A stretch of DNA of 64,000 nt from Symbiodinium natans (lineage: Eukaryota > Sar > Dinophyceae > Suessiales > Symbiodiniaceae). This document shows, one piece after another, positions 52,301-60,073 of this stretch. The notes below the pieces were generated by a model. It ran no database searches. It was not told the origin of the DNA and saw only the letters and a list, made by a program, of their open reading frames with translations. The translations under genes and the position numbers were made by a program. Location: positions 297,501-361,500 of the forward strand of contig CAJNDS010002187.1 in the NCBI GenBank assembly GCA_905221605.1. The letters run 5' to 3'. Each line of letters opens with the position of its first letter. Position 1 is the stretch's first letter.

Positions 52301-55300
52301 CTAAACCCTAAACCCTAAACCCTAAACCCTAAACCCTAAACCCTAAACACTAAACACTAAACCTTAAACCCTAAACCCTAAACCCTAAACCCTAAGCCCT
52401 AAACCCTAAACCCTAAACCCTAAACCCACCCGTAAAACAAAGACCTAGAGCTTGTGCGGGCTCCATCCTTCTCTGGCCACCACCACAGTTTCTGCACTGG
52501 CATGGTGATCCCCAACAAAACTCTACATCCCCCTTGGGAATCATTTTTATATTTTGTTTATATAAAGCCCAAGAGGGTATTTAAAATCATTTTTTTTTAT
52601 TAAGGTTCTAAGGGGAGTATAGAAACATCAGTTCAACCTGCCCCGGCTACTTGGGAACCTTGTGCGCCCTTTGGACGATGTTTGGGGTTCGATGAATCGC
52701 TCGATGGGGGTGTATAGCCGGTTCCGGACGATGGTTTTGTTTGTTTTTGTCGTGCTGTGCGTTACAGAGCCTCGGTCATGTAAGATCTTTCGGGGATGGT
52801 CGAAAGATAAGCTGGTGCGTGAGACGCAGCTATGCACCCTTTTAAGCCCGAAATTCCGAAACCCCAAACTCCAAACCCTAAACCCTAAACCCCAAATTCC
52901 AAACCCTACAGCGGTTTCGTGTTTTTCTGCTAACCTCCTGCCCGCTTGATTTGGAACAACTTTGAAGTTCTATGGGCCCGAAGTCCTTTGTAGCCCACGT
53001 CACCCAAAACCCTAAACCCTAAATCCGAAAAGCTTCGCCCCAGTCCTTGGGTAGGGCTCGTTTGGCGAGTGCTTCTGGGTCTCCCACCGCCCCTGGCCGG
53101 CAAGAGCTGTTCAGCCCCCCTGAACCCCAAGGCCTAAGCCCTAAACCCTAAACCCTAAGCCCTAAACCCGAAGCCCTTAAACCGTAAACCCCTAAACCTA
53201 AACCTTAAACCTTCAGGCTCTTCAATCTCCCAACCACCCAAAAGCCTGAAACCTTGTCAATCAGCCTTGGGTGGTTTTGCCGGTTGCTCTGCCTCTGGGA
53301 AGCCTAGTGGTGCTCTTTGTTTTTTTTTGGAGTTTTGGACCCCTTTCCTACACCTTGTGAAGTCCGGTGAGTTGTAAAGGGCAAACTGCTGTCTGTAGCG
53401 CAATGTCCACTGTGCTCAAGACCACCAAGGCCTGCAAGAAACTTGCGGAGAGGTTTCCATGGAGCTGGTAGTGTTGTGCAGTGGCAGACCAATGAGGGTT
53501 TCTGGAGCCTGTTTGGCTCCGTCGGATGAGCGTTACCGGCAGCACACCGCTGTTCTCGCGCCGAAAAGTCAGCGAGGGCTGCATCCACCACAACCCTCCA
53601 AAACTGGAAGAAGGAGCAGATCAACATTCGTGGCGTCGCCCGTGGCGGCGCCCTTACATTAGCTGTGCGGCTGCCGAGCCCTTCGGCTGCTACTTCGGGT
53701 TCTGAGTCCTTTTGTTCCCCACAAGACCATGGGATTCTTACGTTCCCGTTGGCGCGGCTGCTTCAGTCGCTCTGTGTCATGAAAACGTGGCAGGGACGTA
53801 CTTTTCTGCTTGTTGGGCTTCTTGGGTTCATAAGGCCGTGGGTTTGACTCTCTACATCACCCTACATATACCCCACGGACATGTTTATAGGGCCCCATAT
53901 CCGCCACAAGAAAAGTCTTATGGTTCACATTTTCAGCCCTAAGCCCCAAAACCCTAAACCACAAACTCAAATCACTAAACCCCAAAACCCGAAACCTCCA
54001 AAACTCGGCGGGTTTAGGGTCTAGGGTTTAGGTCGGGTTTAGGGTTTAGGGTTTAGGGCTAGGGTTTAGGGTTGCCTCAAACACTCCTAAACCTCGCAGA
54101 GCTTGGGCCCCACCCGAGGCGTCTCGAAAATTCGCCGTGTCTGCAAGAGGATCCCCAAGGACGAGCTAGCCCAGGGCGATTTAGGGTTCAGGTTTATAGG
54201 GCCGGGGTTGAGGGTTTAGGGGTTTGGGGTGTTATGTTTTATTTATATTTTTTTTATCCCTTTGGGCTTGCGGTTGGAATTTCTTTACCACAGGCTCGCC
54301 TAGCCAATGTCCAGCGGTCATGAATAGGGGTACCCTTTTGGGCGTTCCGATAATTAGGATCATAGTATTCGGGGGGTATATTAGAGGTACCCTTATTTTG
54401 GGAGATGGCCAGTTCTGCACCCCACAGTTGCACTCCCAACCAGACGCAGCCCCTGGCAACTGCACCATGCCACGCGCAGGAGGAGACCACCCTACCAGAG
54501 GAGGAGGCCCTCCGCCCCAACCCCCAAACAGTTTAGGACCCTAAACCCTAAGCCCTAAGCCCTAAGCCCTAAGCCCTAAACCCTAAACCCTAAACCCTAA
54601 ACCCTAAACCCTAAACCCTAAACCCTAAACCCTAAACCTAAACCCTAAACCCTAAAGGGTCCAGGGTGCCCCAAAGTATAACCCTGAACCCAAAACCCTG
54701 CATGAAGCTCTGAAAGGCGCCCTTCACAATTCTCTTGTGCAGGTGCAGTCGGAGCTTGAGATCCTCAAGAAGCTGGACCACCCGAATGCCGGGCGGCTCT
54801 GGGGGGGAGTTTGGTTTTCATTTAGGGTTTGGATTTCGGGGTTTAGGGTTTAGGGCTGAGGTCTTGGGGTTTACGGTTTAGGCTTTAGGGCTTAGGTCTT
54901 GGGGTTAGGATTTAGGGCTTTTTCAGGTTTTGGGAGTTTGGATTTAAGGCCCCTGCAGCATATAAGGGGCCTAAACTCCACAGCCTTGGCCCTCCAAGAC
55001 TCCCTCAAAGGCCTCAGCCGCAAACCCTCAACCCCACACCCTAAACCCTCAACACCCTGTGGGCATGAGCCCTAAGTCCTTTACTCTGGCGGCTAGGGCT
55101 GTTAGGCTAGGGCTGCTAGGCTAGGGTTCATTCAGGGCTTTGGGTTCAGCCACATCACGCCTCGAAATGAGGCCTGGGTCTAACGCCTTGTGGCTTTGGG
55201 GGGGGGGAGTTGGGGGCTTAGGAGTTTCGAGTTTGGGTCGGGTTTGGGGAGGGGTCGGGGGTTTAGGGGTTAAATCCCAAGCCTCAATACCCTAAACCTT

Positions 55301-58300
55301 GGCCGCACGCGTCCGGGAACGAGCTGTAGGTCCTCCGGGTCTTCGAGTGGTTTGAGGAAGAGTTCAGCTTCCTCCTGGTCGTGGAGGAGCGGTCCACCTG
55401 TGAAACGTGAGCCTCGAGTCCAAACTCTGTACAAATGCCACTCAGAACCGGAACAAGACCTGATACCCTCAATTGGCAAACCCTAACTCGGGTTTGCCTT
55501 AAACGCAATAAAAGGGATATGTGTTGGGACCCACCCAGAACAACCGGCGCCGAGTATCTTGCATGGACTTGAAGTTCTGTTTTAGGGTGTAGGGTCTTAG
55601 GGTTTAGGGGCTCAGGGTTTAGGGGCTGAGGGTTTAGTTGACCATGCCAAGCCATGTTTTGACAACGAAGGAGACCCCAAAGCGCCTTTGAGCAACAGCT
55701 TCGGCAGGGTTTCGTTGGCTTACTTCGGCTTGTTGGTCGAAGGTCACAGCTTCGTGCTTAGGGCTTCACTCGGGCCATGGGGGCTTAGGATGTAGGGCTG
55801 CTGGGGTGCCGCGTGCAGCAGCTGGGAATTACAGCCACCCCAGGCCCGCGAAGTGCGCCTCTTATTTCGGGTTGATTCCTTGTGAGGCTCCCTGATGAAC
55901 GATCCAGGGGGTAGATCAATCCGAAATTCCGAGGGCAAGCCTTGGCCCTAAACCCTAATCCCCTATCTTGAAAGCTGCAACCCTTACGCTCTCAAAGAGC
56001 CTGCCCTAGCCAAGCAAACCCCCGCAGCAAGCTTGGCGATTGAGGGATTATTGGGGTTCAGGGTTCAGGGTTCAGGGTTCAGGGTTCAGGGCTCAGGGCT
56101 CAGGGCTCAGGGCTCAGGGCTCAGGATTTCGGGCTTTAGAGTTTAGGGCTTAGGGTCAAGCTTAGGGCTTAGGGTACGAGAACAAGGCAGCCAGCCACAC
56201 TGGGCGATGGCCTACCGACAGCCACAGAAGCAAGCCGACTTTCACTAAGGGTATAGGTTTGGAGGGGTGCCCTCCCTAGCCCTAACCTTTGCAAGCCCTC
56301 AGCTGCGCAAGTTCTCCAAACCGCATGAGCCGAACTCCCCTTCGTGCCCTTGGCTCAACAAGAAAGCCTTGAGGGTTTTTAGGGTGTAGGGTTGAGCCCT
56401 CCGGGTCTAGGCTTTAGGGCTTAGGGTTTAGACCTCACAGTTTAGGGTTTAGACCTCAGACCTCAGGGTTTAGGGTTTAGGGTTTAGGGTTTAAGGTTTA
56501 GGGGTGTGCTGTACCTCTCCATCTCCCCCTTTGCACAACCTGCAAGGCGGCGACGGGTGGAGACCTCCGGCAGCTGCTCACGAAAGCCCGTCAGGTGGAG
56601 GGGGGGGGGTTCGGGGTTTGGAGGTTCAGGGTTCAAGGGCTAGACCCTAAACCCTATAAACCCTGTAAACCCTATGAGCCCTACAAACCCTACAAACCCT
56701 ATGAACCCTGTAAACCCTACAAACCCTATAAGCCCTATAAGCCCTATACACCCTACAGACCCTATAAACCTTAGAAACCCTAAACCCGAGACCCTAAACC
56801 TTCAAAACGGTTTGAGGGAAGGTCGGAGGGCTTGAGCGTGCCGGGCTCGACTGGATTCGGGGGTTCGGGGTCGAAGGGTTTGGGTCATGAAAGGATATTC
56901 GGGAGGCTCGGGGGTGTCCCTGAACCGCAAATCCGAAGTCTTCCCTCCCCACCCCCCAACAGGAACGCAACAACTTCAGACGGAAAGAGCTAACACTTCC
57001 CTAGTGCTGGGACGCGGAATTCAACGAAGGCAGGGCACCTGAGGTTCTTCATGATGATATTCATGGCGCAAAGCCCAAACACACGAAAGTTCTAAAGCCC
57101 CAAAGCCCCAAAGCCCCAAAGCCCCAAAGCCCCAAAGCCCCAAAGCCCCAAAGCCCCAAAGCCCCAAAGCCCAAAGCCCCTCAAACCCTCGAATCCCCGA
57201 ACACCCTGGTCGTGGAAGCTTTCCTCTACAAGGGCCCTGGCCACCCAGGATTGCCTCAAAGGTTTTGGGGCTTCCAAGCCCGAAACCCTAAAACCTAATC
57301 AGGGGTATTCAAGACTGGGAGGGGGAGGAGGGGGGCCGCCCTAAAGCTAAGCCCGGTGAGCTGCCGGCACCAGGACCACTTTGAGGACGGCGAGGACGGG
57401 TCTACGGATTGGGTGTTGTGGGCCATTCGGGTTTAGGATTTAGGACCCGTCAAATCACGACCCGAAACCCGATGCGAACCGAGATCGATGAGACTGCCCA
57501 TGGGCTCAGAACGTCCCCACAAGCCCTGACATTTTGCGATGGATGATTGTTGCAGTGCCGGAATTTGGCTTTCCTTTCCTTGGTCCCCGTGCACTACACC
57601 CCTGAACTCTGAAGACCAAAAGACGGATCCCTTCGACAAAACCCATAGCCACTCCGAAGCCCAAAGCCCTACTGCCCTGAATCCTGAAGACCTAAAGCTG
57701 TGCAGCCCAAACCCTAAACCCTAAACCCTAAACCCTAAACCCTAAACCCTAAACCCTAAACCCTAAACCCTAAACCCTAAACCCTAAACCCTAAACCCTA
57801 AAGTCTGAAAGCCTAAACCCCAGAACCTTCAACCCGAAGACGCTGACAGCCCCAAAGCTAAAGCTCCAGCCCTACAAGCAGAACACTCTGAAGAGCCCTA
57901 AAGCAGTGAGGAGCTGGGGCCCTCAAACCCTAAACCCTAAACCCTAAACCCTAAGCCCTAAACCCTAAACCCTAAACCCTAAACCCTAAACCCCAAACCC
58001 CAAACCCCAAACCCTAAACCCCAAACCCTAAACCCTAAAACCTTCTGGCTGTTAGAGGCGAAGCCCAATCCTGGCTTGGATGAGAGCCTCGCCCGCGAGC
58101 TGGTGGAGCAGGCAGGGGGCTTGGGGAGTTAGGGCTTAGGGTTTAGGGTTGAGGTTTAGGGTTTAGGGTTTAGGGTTTAGGGTTTAGGGTTTAGGGTTTA
58201 GGGTTTAGGGTTTAGGTTTTAGGGTTTAGGGTTTAGGGTTTAGGGTTTGGGGTTATTTGGGGTTTAGGGTTTAGGGGTTTAGGGTTTAGGGTTTAGGGTT

Positions 58301-59939
58301 TAGGGTTTAGGGTTTAGGGTTTAGGGTTTAGGGTTTAGGGTTTAGGGTTTAGGGTTTAGGGTGAGGGGCATCAGGTGTTGGGGGGGGGGGGGTTGGGGTG
58401 TTTGGGCTTCAGAGGTTGAGGTGCTTTTTAGGGTCTCAGGGGTTGTGAGCTGCCTGCCCAGGGGCTTGTGCCGGCACATGGGGCCCTTCAGTTTTTCGCT
58501 GGAGAATTGGGGTTTAGGGTTTAGGGTTCCAGGGTTTAGGTCTATCCACAAACACCAGGCTTCCTAAATCCGAAGAAGTCGCGGAAGGCTAAACTACTGA
58601 ACCCGAGTTTTGCCAGATGTCGCGCACGCAGCTTGGCTGTTGGGCGCAAAACTCAACCGCTACGCCCAACGACAATGTTCTCAAGCCCTGAGCCCTCAGT
58701 TGGACTCTTTTTCCGAAGCTAACGTCTAGCCCTGGGAGCGAGCCCTGAACCCAGCCTGACACTCAGGACCACAACAAGCTGGACAGCAACGCCAAACTCA
58801 TACTTCGTACATGTCAAAGCCGGCATTCTAGACGAACTAAGCCCTGCAAGTCTGCCCACAAAAAGCCCTCATCCCTAAAACCTGCCTTAGATGACCGTAA
58901 AAAGCCTTCAGATTTAGAGCCATTCATTATGAATTACCATGCGTCTAAACCCCAAACCCCAAGACCTAAACCAAACCCCTGGCCAGAAACCCTAACTTAA
59001 CCGTATAACCTCCACCCGGCAGGCTCTCAATGGTCTGGCTTATGTGCACTCCATGCCCTGCCCCCAACTCGAGGGCGTCTTGAGGTTGTAGGATGAAGGG
59101 TTGGGGCTCGTGGTAAATGGAACTCGATAGAAACGGCTCGATCTTTGCTGCAATTGATTCGAGACTGTTTGCTCAATAATGACTGCTTGCCGGGAACATC
59201 GGTTTGTTTTTTCACAGAGATGCCTAGGTGAGCAGCTGGAGGGGTGCGCGTGTAGGTCCGACAGTCTTGCAGTGGCAGGCTGCAGGGTTTCGGGTTGTGG
59301 GTGTATGGCTTAGGGCTTTCAGCGTTCATGCTTTGACGGTTGGCGATAGGTCTTGGGCCTACACAAAATCCCTACGCCCTTAGAGCGCTTGGGCTGCTTG
59401 CAAGGATCCGCCGCAGTCTAGAAACCTTGATTTGTGGGTTTCGAAACACCGCTGCCCAGAAGCTTACCAGACGGAAGCAAGCTTTAGGGCTTAGTTTGTT
59501 TAGGGCTTAGTGTTTAAGATCCTTAGAATTCAGTGTTCAGATTAAGGTTTAGAATTTAGGCTTGTGCTTTGTTTGGCATTCCCCCAAGTCCCTGACAAGA
59601 AGCTTCTCCTCTTGTCTGTACGGAGCCATCATCGAACAGAAATCTTGTTCTCCAAATATACGACAAGGATGCTTAGAACAAAGAGCTTGCCCGAGATTAT
59701 CGGGTGAGCCTGCCAAACCCTAAGCCCCGTGCTCTTAACAACCCTAGCTAGCCACCCTAAACCCCAGAAACTCTGAACCCTCGAAACTTTCACCCCTCCA
59801 ATCCTAGACAGCCTAGAAACCCTGAGCCTTTCAATCAACCCTCACATCATCCTTCACGCCCTCAGCTCCCAGCGAGCAACTTGTGCTGAGGAGCGTCATA
59901 CATCGGGACATCAAGCCGGCGAACATGCTTCTTGCGTCG
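43304..59939 (+). CDS. Gene B: Ser/Thr protein kinase with helical N-terminal region, ≥18 exons
   Basis: Exons of 15-69 nt joined in phase. The N-terminal part (TTPRAFRSFAQGIRGLARAQ, AVKRQNPK, ALTLAFPETFQK, AIALMFEKLAE ... VRDKYSTSK, VSRDQFITQNHKKFDT) is helical and of unknown type. The kinase part has TRGVSKIRRVCKRIPKDEL (VAIK-type Lys), VQSELEILKKLDHPN, VLRVFEWFEEEFSFLLVVE (hinge), AATGGDLRQLLTKARQ, LARELVEQ, ALNGLAYVHSM and SVIHRDIKPANMLL (catalytic loop, HRD). Order, spacing and phase match the N- to C-lobe of a CAMK/CDPK-like kinase that phosphorylates Ser/Thr. The Gly-loop exon (expected between 51335 and 54099) and everything after the HRD loop, including DFG, were not identified. That the N-terminal exons belong to the kinase is inferred from strand, spacing and phase. 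The gene may start at 38923 and run beyond 59939. Confidence 0.72.
44160..44515. repeat. (TTTAGGG)n block
   Basis: Degenerate at 44160-44300 and near-perfect at 44348-44510, with two GCGG interruptions. Confidence 0.95.
44703..44726 (+). CDS. Gene B 24-nt microexon
   Basis: After ATATCAG|G reads AVKRQNPK, GC donor, phase 0 on both sides. Confidence 0.5.
44787..45054. repeat. (CCCTAAA)n array, about 37 units
   Basis: Near-perfect, with a CCCTACACCC slip near 44925. It fills most of one gene B intron. Confidence 0.97.
45066..45101 (+). CDS. Gene B exon
   Basis: After GTGGAG|G reads ALTLAFPETFQK, GC donor, phase 0. Confidence 0.55.
45176..45265. repeat. (TTTAGGG)n block
   Basis: G-rich 5' part of the intron 45102-46433. 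Perfect CCCTAAA blocks follow at 45335-45408 and 45743-45880, and again at 46310-46385. Confidence 0.95.
45743..45940. repeat. (CCCTAAA)n array
   Basis: Perfect units to 45880, then degenerate. Confidence 0.97.
46434..46465 (+). CDS. Gene B exon
   Basis: After TCAAAG|G reads AIALMFEKLA plus GA, GC donor. The frame remains open beyond the donor, so the 3' boundary is set by phase with the next exon. Confidence 0.55.
46525..46610. repeat. (TTTAGGG)n block
   Basis: Near-perfect. G-rich start of the intron that ends in CCCTAAA at 47660-47905. Confidence 0.97.
46737..46842. mobile_element. MITE-A copy
   Basis: GGGAGTCTACGAAAAGTAGG at the left and CCCCTAATTTCGGAACCCC at the right. The core is CCCCAAATAGTAGGATTCCT...AATAAGGACCCC, almost identical to the copy at 39063. 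Confidence 0.7.
47660..47905. repeat. (CCCTAAA)n array, about 34 units
   Basis: Near-perfect with two slips (ACCACCC near 47752, CCCTTAAA near 47880). It ends about 25 bases before the exon at 47934. Confidence 0.97.
47934..47948 (+). CDS. Gene B 15-nt microexon (tentative)
   Basis: After GTCCAG|G completes Glu and reads ILKL plus GA, GC donor. It was chosen because phases fit both neighbours and give an uninterrupted helix (KLAEILKLESIRMLKQ). Evidence from transcripts is lacking. Confidence 0.35.
48043..48116. repeat. (CCCTAAA)n array
   Basis: Perfect units. Confidence 0.97.
48641..48662 (+). CDS. Gene B 22-nt microexon
   Basis: After CCCCAG|G completes Glu, reads SIRMLKQ, GC donor (a GT donor nine bases on is an alternative). 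Confidence 0.42.
49078..49190. repeat. (TTTAGGGG)n octamer array
   Basis: About ten tandem GGGGTTTA 8-mers, one G longer than the usual heptamer. It is flanked by a C17 run (48868-48884) upstream. Confidence 0.95.
49658..49678 (+). CDS. Gene B 21-nt microexon
   Basis: After CGCGGAG|G reads EAYFEHK, GT donor, phase 0 on both sides. Confidence 0.45.
49715..49800. repeat. (TTTAGGG/TTTCGGG)n block
   Basis: G-rich start of the intron after 49678. CCCTAAA at 50040-50138 follows, then TTTAGGG at 50215-50255. Confidence 0.9.
50356..50411 (+). CDS. Gene B exon
   Basis: After CCGAAG|G reads VLPEYITLKDVEAQQTSQ plus AG, GT donor. AG + G of the next exon gives Arg. Confidence 0.62.
50650..50715. repeat. 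(CCCTAAA)n array
   Basis: Perfect units. A second array lies at 50817-50925, both in one gene B intron. Confidence 0.97.
50965..50992 (+). CDS. Gene B exon
   Basis: After TGCGCAG|G completes Arg and reads VRDKYSTSK before a GC donor. A GT donor nine bases later (adding ATR) is also in phase 0. Confidence 0.58.
51287..51334 (+). CDS. Gene B exon, lead-in to kinase domain
   Basis: After CACCGCAG|G reads VSRDQFITQNHKKFDT, GC donor. A D-x-FI-x-x-N-x-x-K/R segment just before the kinase domain is typical of CDPK-like kinases. Confidence 0.6.
51335..52184. other. Gene B intron, no exon recognised
   Basis: Unique DNA with weak CCCCAAA units. The Gly-loop exon is expected somewhere in 51335-54099. 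One stretch near 51430-51475 reads KAGGNAGAEAFWQ but lacks an AG|G acceptor, so I do not call it. Confidence 0.45.
52185..52432. repeat. (CCCTAAA)n array, about 33 units
   Basis: Near-perfect, with ACACTAA and CCTTAAA variants in the middle. Confidence 0.97.
52532..52622. mobile_element. Element D copy 2
   Basis: Matches 25572-25661, including CTTGGGAATCATTTT, TATAAAGCCCAAGAGG and the identical right end ATTAAGGTTCTAAGGGGAGT. Confidence 0.7.
52623..54000. other. Gene B intron, no exon recognised
   Basis: Unique DNA with overlapping 60-107 codon frames on both strands (53304-53662, 53665-53942) that have no recognisable motif, and short CCCTAAA patches (52865-52900, 53125-53200). Confidence 0.45.
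54100..54168 (+). CDS. Gene B kinase exon: VAIK-type lysine
   Basis: After CCTCGCAG reads SLGPTRGVSKIRRVCKRI then PKDEL, GC donor, phase 0. T-x-G...R-x-VCK-x-IPK corresponds to strands b2-b3, with the ATP-anchoring Lys in VCK. Confidence 0.68.
54325..54413. mobile_element. MITE-A copy
   Basis: GGGGTACCCTTTTGGGCGTTCC...GTAGTATTCGGGGGGTATATT type core, ending CCCTTATTTTGGGAGATGG. It is most similar to the copy at 40966. Confidence 0.6.
54540..54655. repeat. (CCCTAAG/CCCTAAA)n array
   Basis: Fills the 3' half of the gene B intron ending at 54742. The 5' half has TTTAGGG-like units. Confidence 0.95.
54743..54787 (+). CDS. Gene B kinase exon: aC helix and HPN
   Basis: After CTTGTGCAG|G reads VQSELEILKKLDHPN in phase 0, GC donor. 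E-x-x-ILKxLDHPN is the classic aC-helix/b4 segment with the Glu that pairs with the VAIK Lys. Confidence 0.85.
55330..55386 (+). CDS. Gene B kinase exon: b4-b5 and hinge
   Basis: After CTGTAG|G reads VLRVFEWFEEEFSFLLVVE. Only a GA donor (GAG|GAGCGG) joins it in phase 0 to the next exon, giving LVVE-AATGGDL with exact kinase spacing. Confidence 0.83.
56040..56160. repeat. (TTCAGGG/CTCAGGG)n variant array
   Basis: About five GGGTTCA units followed by about six GGGCTCA units. G-rich TTTAGGG units recur at 56370-56510. Confidence 0.93.
56547..56594 (+). CDS. Gene B kinase exon: GGDL
   Basis: After TGCAAG|G reads AATGGDLRQLLTKARQ, GT donor, phase 0. GGDL is the post-hinge helix aD start. Confidence 0.83.
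56645..56790. repeat. 11-bp CCCTATAAACC-type repeat
   Basis: CCCTATAAACC, CCCTGTAAACC and CCCTACAAACC units, a longer relative of the heptamer. Confidence 0.9.
57092..57182. repeat. (CCCCAAAG)n octamer array
   Basis: About eleven tandem 8-mers. The minus-strand LWGFGALG-repeat frame is an artefact of this array. Confidence 0.95.
57374..57412 (+). CDS. Gene B kinase exon: aD-aE insert
   Basis: After GCACCAG|G reads DHFEDGEDGSTDW, GT donor, phase 0. An acidic insert between aD and aE. Confidence 0.65.
57708..58045. repeat. (CCCTAAA)n arrays
   Basis: Perfect at 57708-57803 and 57928-58000, CCCCAAA-type to 58030, upstream of the exon at 58058. Confidence 0.96.
58058..58111 (+). CDS. Gene B kinase exon: helix aE start
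   Basis: After GTTAGAG|G reads AKPNPGLDESLARELVEQ, GC donor, phase 0. LARELVEQ joins ALNGLAYVHS of the next exon to make the aE helix. Confidence 0.78.
58136..58365. repeat. (TTTAGGG)n array, about 30 units
   Basis: Near-perfect, starting 25 bases after the exon donor at 58112. Confidence 0.97.
59023..59054 (+). CDS. Gene B kinase exon: helix aE end
   Basis: After ACCCGGCAG|G reads ALNGLAYVHS plus AT, GC donor. AT + G of the next exon gives Met. Confidence 0.83.
59891..59939 (+). CDS. Gene B kinase exon: catalytic loop
   Basis: After GTGCTGAG|G completes Met and reads SVIHRDIKPANMLLAS. H-R-D is the catalytic Asp motif and K-P-A-N carries the Lys/Asn pair of Ser/Thr kinases. GC (59934) or GT (59940) donor. 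Confidence 0.87.
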
Positions 59940-60000
59940 GTTGCCAGGCTTATCGCAGAGAAAATTGTCGTTGGGACTTTAGGAGGGTTTGGTGTTGTTT

Positions 60001-60039
60001 TGTGTGTGTGTGTGTGTGTGTGTGTGTTTTTTTTTTGGT

Positions 60040-60073
<34 letters not shown>
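60001..60073. repeat. (TG)n, T10 and G-run
   Basis: (TG)n for 27 bases, ten T, then a nearly pure run of about 33 G interrupted only after 60072. The minus-strand poly-Pro/His/Thr frame is an artefact. Confidence 0.95.

Noticed and set aside
57092-57277. Minus-strand LWGFGALG-repeat protein
   Set aside because: Direct translation of the CCCCAAAG octamer array.
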